12,874 nt of DNA from Salinisphaera sp. UBA6602 (GTDB taxonomy: Bacteria > Pseudomonadota > Gammaproteobacteria > Nevskiales > Salinisphaeraceae): assembly GCA_002433465.1 (NCBI GenBank), contig DJIE01000235.1:4045-16918 (forward strand), in the 5' to 3' direction. The notes under the pieces are model-generated. The model saw only the letters and a list, made by a program, of their open reading frames with translations. It ran no database searches and had not been told where the DNA came from. The position numbers and the translations under genes are program-made. This document shows positions 1 to 7,852 of the stretch, one piece after another; position 1 is the stretch's first letter; the number at the start of each line of letters is the position of its first letter.

Positions 1-326
1 GGCTCGCACAACAGTTCGCAGTCGCCGATGAACTGGTCGCGCATCTGGGCGAGGTAGAACGTTTCCTCGGTACAGGGCACCACCAGATCGACTTTCTGTT
101 CGCGGATGAAGCCCAGCACCGCGCTGGCATATTTTTCCGGCTCGAAGCGCGGCGACGGCACCCTCAGCGACGCCGAGATATGGCGCGAATGCTCGCAGAT
201 GAACGGGCCGCAGCTGTCCACGGCCACCACGCGGGCCCCGCGGCGCGAGAATATACGGGCAAGTTCCAGCGCGGCCGGGGCGCGTCCACCGGTTAGAAGT
301 ATGGTTTGGGTCTGCTTTGTGGTCAT
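1..326 (-). CDS. ATP-grasp family protein, N-terminal part (cut by window edge)
   Basis: The first 108 residues of a leftward gene are visible; the C-terminus lies beyond base 1. The start is ATG at 324-326, with a very good ribosome binding site (AGGAGG, 6 bases upstream). The protein opens with a Rossmann-like beta strand and glycine turn (ILLTGGRAPAALELAR, residues 9-24), a second strand (ARVVAVDS, 31-38), and later VDLVVPCTEETFYLAQ (79-94). This order matches, from memory, the pre-ATP-grasp domain of stand-alone carbamoyl-phosphate-synthase-like ATP-grasp proteins, which join a carboxylate to an amine or thiol using ATP. The ATP-grasp core itself is not in the window, so substrate and activity cannot be read. 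The gene begins 42 bases after the stop of the RND-OMF fusion on the same strand, so co-transcription with the pump is likely. Alternatives are another Rossmann-fold enzyme or an NAD-dependent epimerase-like protein; I consider these less likely. Confidence 0.7.
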   Translation of the reverse strand, partial: MTTKQTQTILLTGGRAPAALELARIFSRRGARVVAVDSCGPFICEHSRHISASLRVPSPRFEPEKYASAVLGFIREQKVDLVVPCTEETFYLAQMRDQFIGDCELLCE

Positions 327-332
327 GGTATT

Positions 333-338
333 CCTCCT
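333..338 (-). promoter_or_regulatory. Strong Shine-Dalgarno site of the ATP-grasp gene
   Basis: On the minus strand the sequence reads AGGAGG followed by AATACC and ATG. This near-perfect site at 6-base spacing fixes the start of the ATP-grasp gene. It contrasts with the weak sites of the two upstream pump genes and suggests independent, efficient initiation within the operon. Confidence 0.75.
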
Positions 339-368
339 GTTGCACCAGGTCTTGATAGAGCGCAAAAG

Positions 369-3300
369 CTAGGCCGAGTCGGTTTCGGTTATTGTCGTTT
401 CGGCCGCGTCGTCTGCGGCCGCCGGCGGTTGCCACTGGCTCAGCCGGAGCCGGCCGAGTCCGATGTTTTGCGAGTTGAGCTGCGATACCGACGTCCGGCC
501 AACCGGCGTGAAGTAGGCAGCACGCCACTCGATCGGTTTGAAGCGCGCGAGGCGCCCGAACGAGCCGTCCCGCACGGGCACCCTCGCCTGCGTCGCCGCG
601 CGAAGATCGTCGGCCGTGCTGTCGGCCACCGGGCGCGTGGGGCGTGCCTTGTCGACCGGGCTTGATCGCGTGGCCGATGGCATGGCGCCGCCGACGCTTG
701 CCGTTGATACCGGTTCGCGCAAATCAGCCGCGCCCGCGTATCGCGCGGCATCGTCGGTGGCCTGTCCAACGCCAGCCGGCAGATCGTAGAGACGATCGCC
801 CGCACCCAGTACGCTTTGCAGAGCGACCCAGGCTGACACGCGGCGATAGCCGGCCACGTCGTACTCGGCGCGTTTACGGGCCACGTCCGATTCGGCTTCC
901 AGCAGTTCCTGAATGCCCAGCTCGCCGACGTCCCATTGGGCGGCGCGCGTGCGGCGGGTCGCCTGGGCGCTGTCCAGTCCCAGCCGCGCGGTGCGATAGC
1001 GAGACTGGGCGTTGCGGTAGTCGGCCACCGCTTTTCTCACCTCGAGCGCGATGCCGGTTCGGGCATCGTCGAGTTGGGCCAGCAGCTTGTTGCGCTCGGC
1101 TTCGGCCTGGGCCTTGCGCGCGCTTATCGCGCCGCCGGCAAAGGGCGTCCAGCTCACCTGCAGCGACACCCGGTTGTCGTTGTCGGGCAGGGCCGGGTCG
1201 CCGTCGGCGTAGGTGGAGCTGGCCACGGCATCGAGGGTGGGCAGACGGGCTGCGGATACCGCCTGGCTGTTCTGGCGTGCGCTTTCGATGCCGGCCTGCA
1301 GGGCGGCCAGGTCCTGGCGCTGCGCGAGCGCGCGATCGACCAGGGCGTCGACGCTACCGGTCAGCGCAGGCGGCTCGAAATTCAGAGGCCGCGCACGCAC
1401 CGGGCGCTCGGCGCCGATCGTGCGTGCAAGATTGGCCTGCGCCAACGATACCTGGCTGTCGAATTCGCCCAGCCGCTGGCGTGCCTCGCTCAGGGCATAG
1501 CGCACGCTCAGGGCTTCGCTTTTCAGGGCGTTGCCGGTATCGCGCAGGGCCTGCACCTGCGCATTGCGGCTTTCGAGATTGTTGACCAGGGATCGGGCCG
1601 CCGTAAGCTGAGCCTCGGCCGAGAGCACGTCGATATAGGCATTGGCGGCATCGACCATGCTCTCGATACGGCTGCGCTGTGCCACCCATTCCGCGGCCGA
1701 GACACGATCCTCGGCTGCCCCGGACAAATAGCGTTGGGTGGCAAGATTGAACAGCGGCTGGCGCAGCGACACGGTCGCCCCGCGCTGTTCGCGTTCGCCG
1801 CGCACGGTCACCGAATAGCCGTCGCCGACCACCGACGCCGGTATGTCGCCTGCCGGCGTATTCAGCACCACGTCGTTCAGATCGCCGTCTTCGCCGCCGA
1901 GCGTGTAGCGGGGTTCGTCTTCGCTGCGCGAGTAGTAGCCGTTCACGCTCAGCGTGGGATAACGCGAAATCCGGCGCAGGGCATCCGCGGCATGGCGGGC
2001 CGCCTCGGCGTCGTAGCTATCGGCACGCACGCTCGCGCGCGCGGCCGCACGACGCAGGCTGGAGGCGAAATCCACCGTCGCCGTGGCCGCATTCGACTCG
2101 CCCGTATCCTGGGCATTCGCCGGCGGGGCCACGCTCATACTCGCCAGGCCCAGCGTGAGCGCAGCGACCAGCACGACGTTCGCGGTCGGCCCCGGCCGGC
2201 GCAGGCGCCAGGCCAGCACCGTCTGACAGAACGCCGGCAGCGCCATGAGGGTAAGCACCGTCGAGGCAAGCAACCCGGAGATGATCGACCAGGCCAGCGG
2301 GGGCCAGAGCGTGGCGCTGGAAAAAGCCAGCGGCAGCAGGCCGACGATGGTGGTGGCCGTGGTCAGCACGATCGGGCGGGTGCGCCTCTCGACCGCGTCG
2401 GCCACCGCCTCGGCGAGCGATGCGCCCTCGCCCAGCCGCTGGTCGATGACGTCGATCAGCACGATGGCGTTGTTCACCACGATGCCCACCAACGCGAACA
2501 GGCCCAGCATGGGCATGAAGCCGAAGGGAATATCGAGCAGCAGCAGCCCCGGGATCACGCCGACGATCGCAAACGGCACGGTCAGCAGCACCAGGCCAAT
2601 ACGCACGAAGGAGTTGAACTGCAGCAGCAGAAACAGCAGCAGCAGGCCGATGCCCAGCGGGGCCATACCCAGCAACGCCGCGTTGGCGTCGCCCGAGGTG
2701 GCCGCGAAACCCCGCCACACCAGGCGCGTGCTTTCGGGCAGATCCAGCGCGGCGACTTTTTCCTTCCACGGACCAATCACCGAGCTGTAGGCCACGCCCT
2801 CTTCCAGCTCGCCATAGACGGCAGCATAGCGGGCGCCGTCCTTGCGCCGGATCGCGCCGGGGGCGACTTCGAGCCGGGGCGTGGCCACCTGCATCAGCGG
2901 CACGTGCTCGCCGCGCTCGTTGTAGACGTTGACCGTTTCCAGCGCGGCCGGGTCCGACAGCTCGCCCTCCGGCGAGCGCAGGCGGATGAACATGGGGCTG
3001 TCATCGCCGCGATATTCGCCCACGATCAAGCCGTCGCTGTGGCTGCGAATCGAATTGGCCACGTCCACGGGCGAGACCTTGAAATCCCGCGCGATCGCGC
3101 TGTTGATATCGAAATCCAGGCTTGGCACGCCGCTGCCCAGGGTATGACGCACGTTGCGCGTACCGGGCAGCTCGCGCAGCACGTCGTAGATCTTGTTGGT
3201 CGCCGCCAGACGTTCGGCCGGGGTATCGGCATAGATCTCGACTTCCAGCGGCGCGGTCACCAGCGGCCCCTGGCTGAGCTTGCGCGCGATGATCTGGGCG

Positions 3301-5207
3301 CTGGGCAGGTGGGTCTTCTTGTAGTCGTCGAGAAACTCGATGAGCTCCTGATTGCGTGCGAGACCGTCAGTACGCACCACCAGCCGCGCCAGGTTCGGCG
3401 CGCGCGGGGTTTTCTGCAGGTTGTAGTAGAACGGCGGACCGCCCGTGCCCACGAAGCTGTAGAGCGCCTCGACGCCTTCGTGGGTTATCAACACATCGTT
3501 GACCTGACGCGCCGCGGCGGCCGTGCTGGACTGATGCACCCCGTCCGGAAGCACGACATCGACCACCACGATGTTCTGGTCGGCCTCGGGGAAGAAGGTT
3601 TCGCCCAGAAACGGCTCCAGCGCCATCGCCAGCAGGAACGCGCCCACGCTGGCCAGCATCAGCGTGCGCGGCCGGCCCAGGGTAAGCCGGGCCAGCCACT
3701 CGCCCAGCGCGTTGAGCCGATCCCGCCCCTGGCTGGCCATGGGCTTGAGAAAACGATGGGCGATCAGCGGCGTGACCGTGATCGCGAACAGATAGCTCGC
3801 CGACAGCGATACGATGATGGTGATCGGCAACGCCCGCACGAAGTCGGTGGTATTGCCCTTGGCGAGCAGCACCGGCACGAAGGCAGCCACCGTGGTGCCG
3901 GTGGCCGCGAACAACGGCCCGGCAAGCGAGCGAATGGCGGCAGCCGCGGCCTGCTGCGGACCCTGACCGGCGTTGAGCCCGTACTGGACCTCTTCGGTCA
4001 TCACGATGGCATTATCCACGAGCACGCCGAGCGCCACGACCAGCCCGATAACCGCGACCTGATGCAGCACGCCGCCGCCCATGGCATACACCGCCAGCGC
4101 CGAAAACGTGACCAGCGGCAACAGCGTGGCCACCACCAGCCCCATGCGCCAGCCCATGAAGCACACCAGCACCGCCATCACCGCGGCGATCGAGCTCAGC
4201 AGATTGAGCGAGAGGTTATGCAGGCGATCCTGGGTGAGCGCCGGCTGATAGAACACTTCGCCGATCTCGAGCGGCGCGATGCGTTTGCCCACCTCGGCAG
4301 CGGCCGCGCGCAGCCGCTGGCCCAGCTCGACCTGGTTCTGGCCGCGTGCGGCCACCACCTCGACGCCCACCGCGCGCCGGCCGTTGTACCAGAACTCGTC
4401 GCGCGGCGGCGACTCGGGCATGAGCGACACGTCGGCGATCGAGGCCAGCGGCAGCGTCTGCCCTGAGACCATGCGAATGGGCGTTTCGCCGATCTCTTCG
4501 ATGCTTTGAAAATCGACCTGCGGATTGAGATTGATGGAGGCATCGCCCAGACGCAGCGAGCCACCGCCCTTGACCTGATTGCTTTCGTTGATATCGCGCG
4601 CGATGCGGGCCAGCGATAGCGCATAGCGATCGATCACCGCATCTTCGATGGCGACCGTGACCTGGCGACCGGGGTCGCCATAGAGCGAGGTCGAGGCCAC
4701 CCCGTCCACGTCCAGCAGCGCCTTGCGCAGGGTTCGGGCGCCCTCGGCGAGCTCCATGGGCGAGGCATCGCCGGTCACCGCCAACATCATCAGGCTCGAA
4801 TCGATGATGCGGTCGTTGACGCGCGGCTCCAGCACGCCATCCGGGAAATCTCGCTGGGCGTTTTTCAGTGCCACCCGCAGGCGATCCCAGACTTCTGCGG
4901 TGTTGTAGACGTCGCCGCGCAGCTCGATCGAGAAGACGCCGACATCCTGCTGGGCGATAGCGCCCAGCGTATAGATCTCGTCGATCTCGTTGATCTGCGT
5001 TTCCGCCGGCTCGATCACCAGCCGCTCGACCCGCTCGGCGCTGGCGCCGGGAAACGGAATGATCACGATCGCGCCGCGATAGGGAAAGGAGGGGTTCTCC
5101 TGGCGGTCCATCGTATAGAAGCTGACCATGCCGGCGATCACCAGCACCCCCACAAGCGCTGCGATCAGGCGCGCATTGGTCAGAATGCGATAAGGCCAGT
5201 CAGTCAC
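369..5207 (-). CDS. Fused RND efflux permease and TolC-like outer-membrane factor
   Basis: A single uninterrupted frame of 1612 residues joins two proteins that are normally separate. Residues 1 to about 1000 are a full-length RND permease of the AcrB-like, proton-driven superfamily. TM1 lies at about 13-33, followed by RQENP (35-39) at the position of the usual RREDP; FPGASAERVE comes soon after. TM4 carries VLVDNAIV with Asp398, and TM10 carries VVNNAIVLID with Asn912/Asn913, where AcrB has Lys-Asn; RPIVLTTATTIVGLLPL follows. Residues 1001-1032 resemble a signal peptide. Residues 1033 to about 1478 are a TolC/OprM-type outer-membrane factor: two repeats with long Ala/Arg/Glu-rich helices, strand-like RGATVSLRQPLFN in the first and VSLQVSWTPFAGG in the second. 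About 134 residues of low-complexity tail follow. The GTG start at 5205-5207 was chosen because it overlaps the adaptor gene's stop by 8 bases (GTGACTGA) and gives a normal RND N-terminus. A TTG at 5256-5258 would extend the frame but lies inside the adaptor gene. No clear ribosome binding site is visible, so translational coupling is likely. Substrate unknown. Confidence 0.93.
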   Translation of the reverse strand: MTDWPYRILTNARLIAALVGVLVIAGMVSFYTMDRQENPSFPYRGAIVIIPFPGASAERVERLVIEPAETQINEIDEIYTLGAIAQQDVGVFSIELRGDVYNTAEVWDRLRVALKNAQRDFPDGVLEPRVNDRIIDSSLMMLAVTGDASPMELAEGARTLRKALLDVDGVASTSLYGDPGRQVTVAIEDAVIDRYALSLARIARDINESNQVKGGGSLRLGDASINLNPQVDFQSIEEIGETPIRMVSGQTLPLASIADVSLMPESPPRDEFWYNGRRAVGVEVVAARGQNQVELGQRLRAAAAEVGKRIAPLEIGEVFYQPALTQDRLHNLSLNLLSSIAAVMAVLVCFMGWRMGLVVATLLPLVTFSALAVYAMGGGVLHQVAVIGLVVALGVLVDNAIVMTEEVQYGLNAGQGPQQAAAAAIRSLAGPLFAATGTTVAAFVPVLLAKGNTTDFVRALPITIIVSLSASYLFAITVTPLIAHRFLKPMASQGRDRLNALGEWLARLTLGRPRTLMLASVGAFLLAMALEPFLGETFFPEADQNIVVVDVVLPDGVHQSSTAAAARQVNDVLITHEGVEALYSFVGTGGPPFYYNLQKTPRAPNLARLVVRTDGLARNQELIEFLDDYKKTHLPSAQIIARKLSQGPLVTAPLEVEIYADTPAERLAATNKIYDVLRELPGTRNVRHTLGSGVPSLDFDINSAIARDFKVSPVDVANSIRSHSDGLIVGEYRGDDSPMFIRLRSPEGELSDPAALETVNVYNERGEHVPLMQVATPRLEVAPGAIRRKDGARYAAVYGELEEGVAYSSVIGPWKEKVAALDLPESTRLVWRGFAATSGDANAALLGMAPLGIGLLLLFLLLQFNSFVRIGLVLLTVPFAIVGVIPGLLLLDIPFGFMPMLGLFALVGIVVNNAIVLIDVIDQRLGEGASLAEAVADAVERRTRPIVLTTATTIVGLLPLAFSSATLWPPLAWSIISGLLASTVLTLMALPAFCQTVLAWRLRRPGPTANVVLVAALTLGLASMSVAPPANAQDTGESNAATATVDFASSLRRAAARASVRADSYDAEAARHAADALRRISRYPTLSVNGYYSRSEDEPRYTLGGEDGDLNDVVLNTPAGDIPASVVGDGYSVTVRGEREQRGATVSLRQPLFNLATQRYLSGAAEDRVSAAEWVAQRSRIESMVDAANAYIDVLSAEAQLTAARSLVNNLESRNAQVQALRDTGNALKSEALSVRYALSEARQRLGEFDSQVSLAQANLARTIGAERPVRARPLNFEPPALTGSVDALVDRALAQRQDLAALQAGIESARQNSQAVSAARLPTLDAVASSTYADGDPALPDNDNRVSLQVSWTPFAGGAISARKAQAEAERNKLLAQLDDARTGIALEVRKAVADYRNAQSRYRTARLGLDSAQATRRTRAAQWDVGELGIQELLEAESDVARKRAEYDVAGYRRVSAWVALQSVLGAGDRLYDLPAGVGQATDDAARYAGAADLREPVSTASVGGAMPSATRSSPVDKARPTRPVADSTADDLRAATQARVPVRDGSFGRLARFKPIEWRAAYFTPVGRTSVSQLNSQNIGLGRLRLSQWQPPAAADDAAETTITETDSA
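2112..2207 (-). other. Internal signal-peptide-like segment at the RND/OMF junction
   Basis: This encodes residues 1001-1032 of the fusion protein. The segment has a basic start (RLRRPGP), a hydrophobic core (NVVLVAALTLGLASMSV) and APPANA directly before QDTG, which fits a signal peptidase I site after Ala1032. An RND permease ends in the cytoplasm after its twelfth helix, so one more hydrophobic segment entering from the cytoplasm would place the OMF half in the periplasm, as required. The segment looks like the relic or working signal peptide of a once separate OMF gene. The only nearby alternative start is GTG encoding residue 997; no ribosome binding site is visible before it. Confidence 0.7.
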
Positions 5208-6309
5208 CGCCAAGCACCCGGATACGGGCCTGATCCGCGAGGTTATCGAGGCCTTCAACCACCACGCGGTCGCCGGCGTTGAGCTCGCCGCGAACCAGCA
5301 CTTTGCGATCCACGATCTCGAAGGTTTCTACCGGCACGGCGTGGGCACGACCGTCCACGGCCCGGTAAACGAACGTCTGGTCGATACCGCCGGGGCGGGC
5401 GATGGCATCCGGCGGCACCAGCACGCCGGGCTTGGGCGGCACCGATACGTGCCAGACCACGCTCATGCCCGGCACGATATCGGCCGACTTGTCGATACCG
5501 ATGACGGCCTCGAACAACCGCCCCGGCCCGCCGGCCGCATGGGAGACGGCGGTCAGGGTGCCGGTAATCTTGCGATTGTCGAACAACGGCAGGGTGAGCT
5601 GGGCCGGCTGTCCGGTTTCCACGGAGGCGAGCAGGCGTTCGGGAATGCCGATCGCCACCTCGATCTTCTGCGCCCCGGACAGGCCCACGATGGGCTGGCC
5701 CGGCGGCACCACCTCGCCCGGCTCGAACAGCACCATCTCGATCGTGCCGTCGATAGGCGCTCGCAGCGTCTGCTGGGCCACGCCGCGACTGGCCTGTTCG
5801 AGCTGGGCCTGGGCACCGCGTAACTGCGCCCGTGCCGCCTCGGCCCGGGCGCGGGCATTCTCCAGCGTCTGCTGGGTGGCGGCGTCGCGCGAATACAGCG
5901 TTTGCGCGCGATCCAGATCGCGTTCTGCCTGGTCACGCTGGGCCCGCGCCTGGGCCACCTGGGAACGCGCCGCATCCTCGCCCTGTTCCAGCCCCGGCTG
6001 TTGCAGCCGCGCGATCACGTCCCCTTTCTTGACCGCGCTGCCGACCTGAACTTCGATATCCGAAATACGCCCGCCGATCTGAAATGCCAGCCGGGCCCGG
6101 CTGCCACCCCGGGTCACCCCCGACAAGGCAAACGTACGCGGCTCGTCGTTGGGTTCGACCTCGACAACGCGCACCGGCTTGCCCTTGGCGACCACCGCCG
6201 GCGCGTTTTCGGCATGGGAACCACAGCCCACGCCCAGCAGCGACACGGCAAGCGCAAACACCGCTGCCCCGACCTGTACGGCGCTCGGGTAAATACGCAT
6301 CCGCGCCAT
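5200..6309 (-). CDS. Periplasmic adaptor (membrane fusion) lipoprotein of RND pump
   Basis: This 369-residue HlyD/AcrA-type adaptor bridges an RND permease and an outer-membrane factor. Residues 1-28 form a lipoprotein signal (hydrophobic VGAAVFALAVSLLGVG) ending at Cys29, the likely lipidated residue; the residue at -3 is Gly rather than the usual Leu, so the lipobox is imperfect. The first lipoyl half (IGGRISDIEVQVGSAVKKGD, 78-97) and second half (LRAPIDGTIEMVLFEPGE, 182-199) flank a helical hairpin at about 110-180 rich in Ala, Arg, Gln and Glu. Beta-barrel and membrane-proximal domains follow (IPERLLASVETGQ, then VLVPPDAI). ATG at 6307-6309 was taken as the start; GTG at 6310-6312 and ATG at 6298-6300 are possible, and none has a strong ribosome binding site. 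It is the first gene of the pump operon and its last 8 bases overlap the start of the fusion gene. Confidence 0.92.
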   Translation of the reverse strand: MARMRIYPSAVQVGAAVFALAVSLLGVGCGSHAENAPAVVAKGKPVRVVEVEPNDEPRTFALSGVTRGGSRARLAFQIGGRISDIEVQVGSAVKKGDVIARLQQPGLEQGEDAARSQVAQARAQRDQAERDLDRAQTLYSRDAATQQTLENARARAEAARAQLRGAQAQLEQASRGVAQQTLRAPIDGTIEMVLFEPGEVVPPGQPIVGLSGAQKIEVAIGIPERLLASVETGQPAQLTLPLFDNRKITGTLTAVSHAAGGPGRLFEAVIGIDKSADIVPGMSVVWHVSVPPKPGVLVPPDAIARPGGIDQTFVYRAVDGRAHAVPVETFEIVDRKVLVRGELNAGDRVVVEGLDNLADQARIRVLGGD

Positions 6310-6641
6310 CACGCCGCCCGTAACGAGTAGCGGATATGCGCAGCCGGCAAGCCAGACCCGGCGCGTTGGCCCACACCCAGCGCCGGCATGCAGGCCGGGA
6401 ATGCGACACGGCGCAAACGCTCGTTATTGAACCATCGCAGGCAAGAGACGGTCTTTAAGCTACGACAGAGACTGCCGATAGTCCGATTGAATGCATTCAC
6501 GGCCCTGCTCGGACGTGCATCGGGCACAAACAGGCCCACGGCGGCGCGGATGCCGACCCGGCCTTGCCCGCAGTTGCCGCCCGTGACGCCTGGTTGCATT
6601 ATGAAATTATTCATCGCCTATCTTTGCCCGAAGACCGTGTC
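6310..6641. other. Divergent intergenic region, pump operon / hydrolase
   Basis: This 332-base region lies between two divergently transcribed genes and must hold promoters for both. Short frames run through it, but none has protein-like composition or a ribosome binding site. The centre (about 6420-6500) and the end near 6594-6625 are more AT-rich than the surroundings. A perfect palindrome lies at 6488-6499. For the hydrolase, TTGCAT (6594-6599) and TATCTT (6619-6624) could be -35 and -10 boxes, but the 19-base spacer is long, so this is only a weak candidate. No regulator gene is adjacent. Confidence 0.6.
6488..6499. promoter_or_regulatory. Candidate operator: perfect 12-bp palindrome
   Basis: TGAATGCATTCA is a perfect inverted repeat in the divergent control region, about 180 bases upstream of the adaptor gene and 143 bases upstream of the hydrolase. 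AT-rich palindromes of this kind are typical binding sites of small dimeric repressors such as TetR-type regulators, which often control RND pumps. A single 12-bp palindrome can occur by chance, and no regulator gene is nearby. Confidence 0.3.
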
Positions 6642-7430
6642 ATGACAGAAATAAGCGCCTCCAAGGCCACGCCCGAACCGCCCCCGCCCAGCAACGCGTT
6701 GTTGAGCACCGAGCTGCTGCGTAGCGTGGCAAGTCTTTCGCGCTTCATGCGCGCACATGGTTCCTTGCGCAAATCGCTGCCGCGGGGCGAAGGCGATGTC
6801 GTACTCGTACTCCCGGGGCTCGGCGCCGGCGACTGGTCCACCTGGCCGCTGCGCCGGCTGCTCGGCCAGATCGGCTATCGCGCCTTCGGCTGGGACCAGG
6901 GGACCAATTCCGGGGCCCGGCATCTCTATGCCGGCGCCGCGCACCGCTATGAGCATCTGCGCGATACCGTCGGCGGGCCGATCAGCCTCATCGGCTGGAG
7001 TCTGGGCGGCGTATATGCACGCCGGCTCGCCAAGGACTACGCCGCCGATACGCGCTGCGTGATCACCATGGGCTCGCCGTTCGCGCATGCACCGAGCGGC
7101 TCGAACATCGCCCGGCTCTATCGCCGCCTGCATGGCCACTATCCCGGCGGCGACGATCGCGCCAGCCCGCGTATGGTCGCGCCTCCGCCGGTGCCGACGA
7201 CGTCCATATTCAGCCGCAGCGACGGCGTGGTGCCCTGGCAGTCCTGTCAGGAAATCGCCGGCCCCATCGCCGAGAATATTGAAGTCACGAGCAGTCACTG
7301 CGGCCTCGGCTACGACCCTGCCGTTGTCTATGCCGTAGCCGACCGACTTGCCCAGGCACGGCGCCCGGCCTGGAAACCGTTTCGGGTATCCGGTCGACTG
7401 CGTCGAGAACTGGACCTGGGTTTCGCCTGA
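6642..7430 (+). CDS. Alpha/beta hydrolase (lipase/esterase-like)
   Basis: This is a 262-residue soluble alpha/beta-hydrolase fold protein. The oxyanion-side strand VVLVLPGLGAGDWSTWPLR (53-71) is followed by the nucleophile elbow LIGWSLGGVY (116-125), with catalytic Ser120 in a G-x-S-x-G motif. The likely acid is Asp194 (SRSDGVVPW) and the likely base His219 (SSHCGLGYDP). The triad is complete and in canonical order. The conserved SHCGLG block near the end occurs, as far as I recall, in a widespread group of uncharacterised proteobacterial hydrolases. No signal peptide is seen; the N-terminus is Pro-rich (PEPPPPS). ATG at 6642 was chosen; the frame is open upstream to a TTG at 6564, but that stretch does not look like protein. 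The ribosome binding site is weak. It diverges from the pump operon and converges on purC. The natural substrate cannot be inferred. Confidence 0.85.
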   Translation: MTEISASKATPEPPPPSNALLSTELLRSVASLSRFMRAHGSLRKSLPRGEGDVVLVLPGLGAGDWSTWPLRRLLGQIGYRAFGWDQGTNSGARHLYAGAAHRYEHLRDTVGGPISLIGWSLGGVYARRLAKDYAADTRCVITMGSPFAHAPSGSNIARLYRRLHGHYPGGDDRASPRMVAPPPVPTTSIFSRSDGVVPWQSCQEIAGPIAENIEVTSSHCGLGYDPAVVYAVADRLAQARRPAWKPFRVSGRLRRELDLGFA

Positions 7431-7626
7431 TATCGGCACCGGCGCTTCGTTGACCGGCTGCCCGGCGGGCAACACGCTCGGGGAGACCGGCACGCGGCGA
7501 CAGCCAACCCGCATGGTCAGCGGCACAGCAGGCTTCGCCTGCAAGTGCAATCCGCGTTCTACCGCTGCCACCATTTTCGCGTCTCCTCCGCACGCTGATG
7601 CACCCAATATTGTTTTTCGTTCTTGT

Positions 7627-7646
7627 CCCGTTTCTTCGACGGGTTT
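7627..7646 (+). terminator. Possible weak terminator downstream of hydrolase
   Basis: CCCGT (7627-7631) pairs with ACGGG (7639-7643) around a 7-base loop and is followed by TTTAATC. The stem is short and the T-run is only three bases. It lies about 200 bases after the hydrolase stop, so it is a tentative call. Confidence 0.25.
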
Positions 7647-7852
7647 AATCCCACTAGGGCGTCTAACCGATAGCACAGCAGAATCAGTACAACTACCGAC
7701 TTTCTTCGCAATACACTGATTGCGCAGTATGAAAACTGGCCTTCAAAGTGCCCGAAAACCCAAGCGGGGCCAGCGCTTCTACCGTTGTCCCCGGCCCGGC
7801 GAACAATAGCGGAATCGACCTCAATTCGACAAGATTTCTTTTCTTAGTTGGG

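Noticed and set aside
936..4466. Open frame of 1176 codons on the plus strand
   Set aside because: It lies wholly antisense to the RND-OMF fusion and has a His/Arg/Gln/Gly-rich composition with no recognisable domain. Long antisense frames are expected in GC-rich coding DNA; the minus-strand protein is unmistakable.
5208..5258. Longer N-terminus for the fusion protein from TTG at 5256-5258
   Set aside because: The extra 17 residues lie inside the adaptor coding region and do not resemble an RND N-terminus. The GTG overlapping the adaptor stop gives a standard start.
6594..6624. TTGCAT and TATCTT as hydrolase promoter
   Set aside because: The matches are moderate and the 19-base spacer is too long to call with confidence; it is mentioned only in the intergenic entry.
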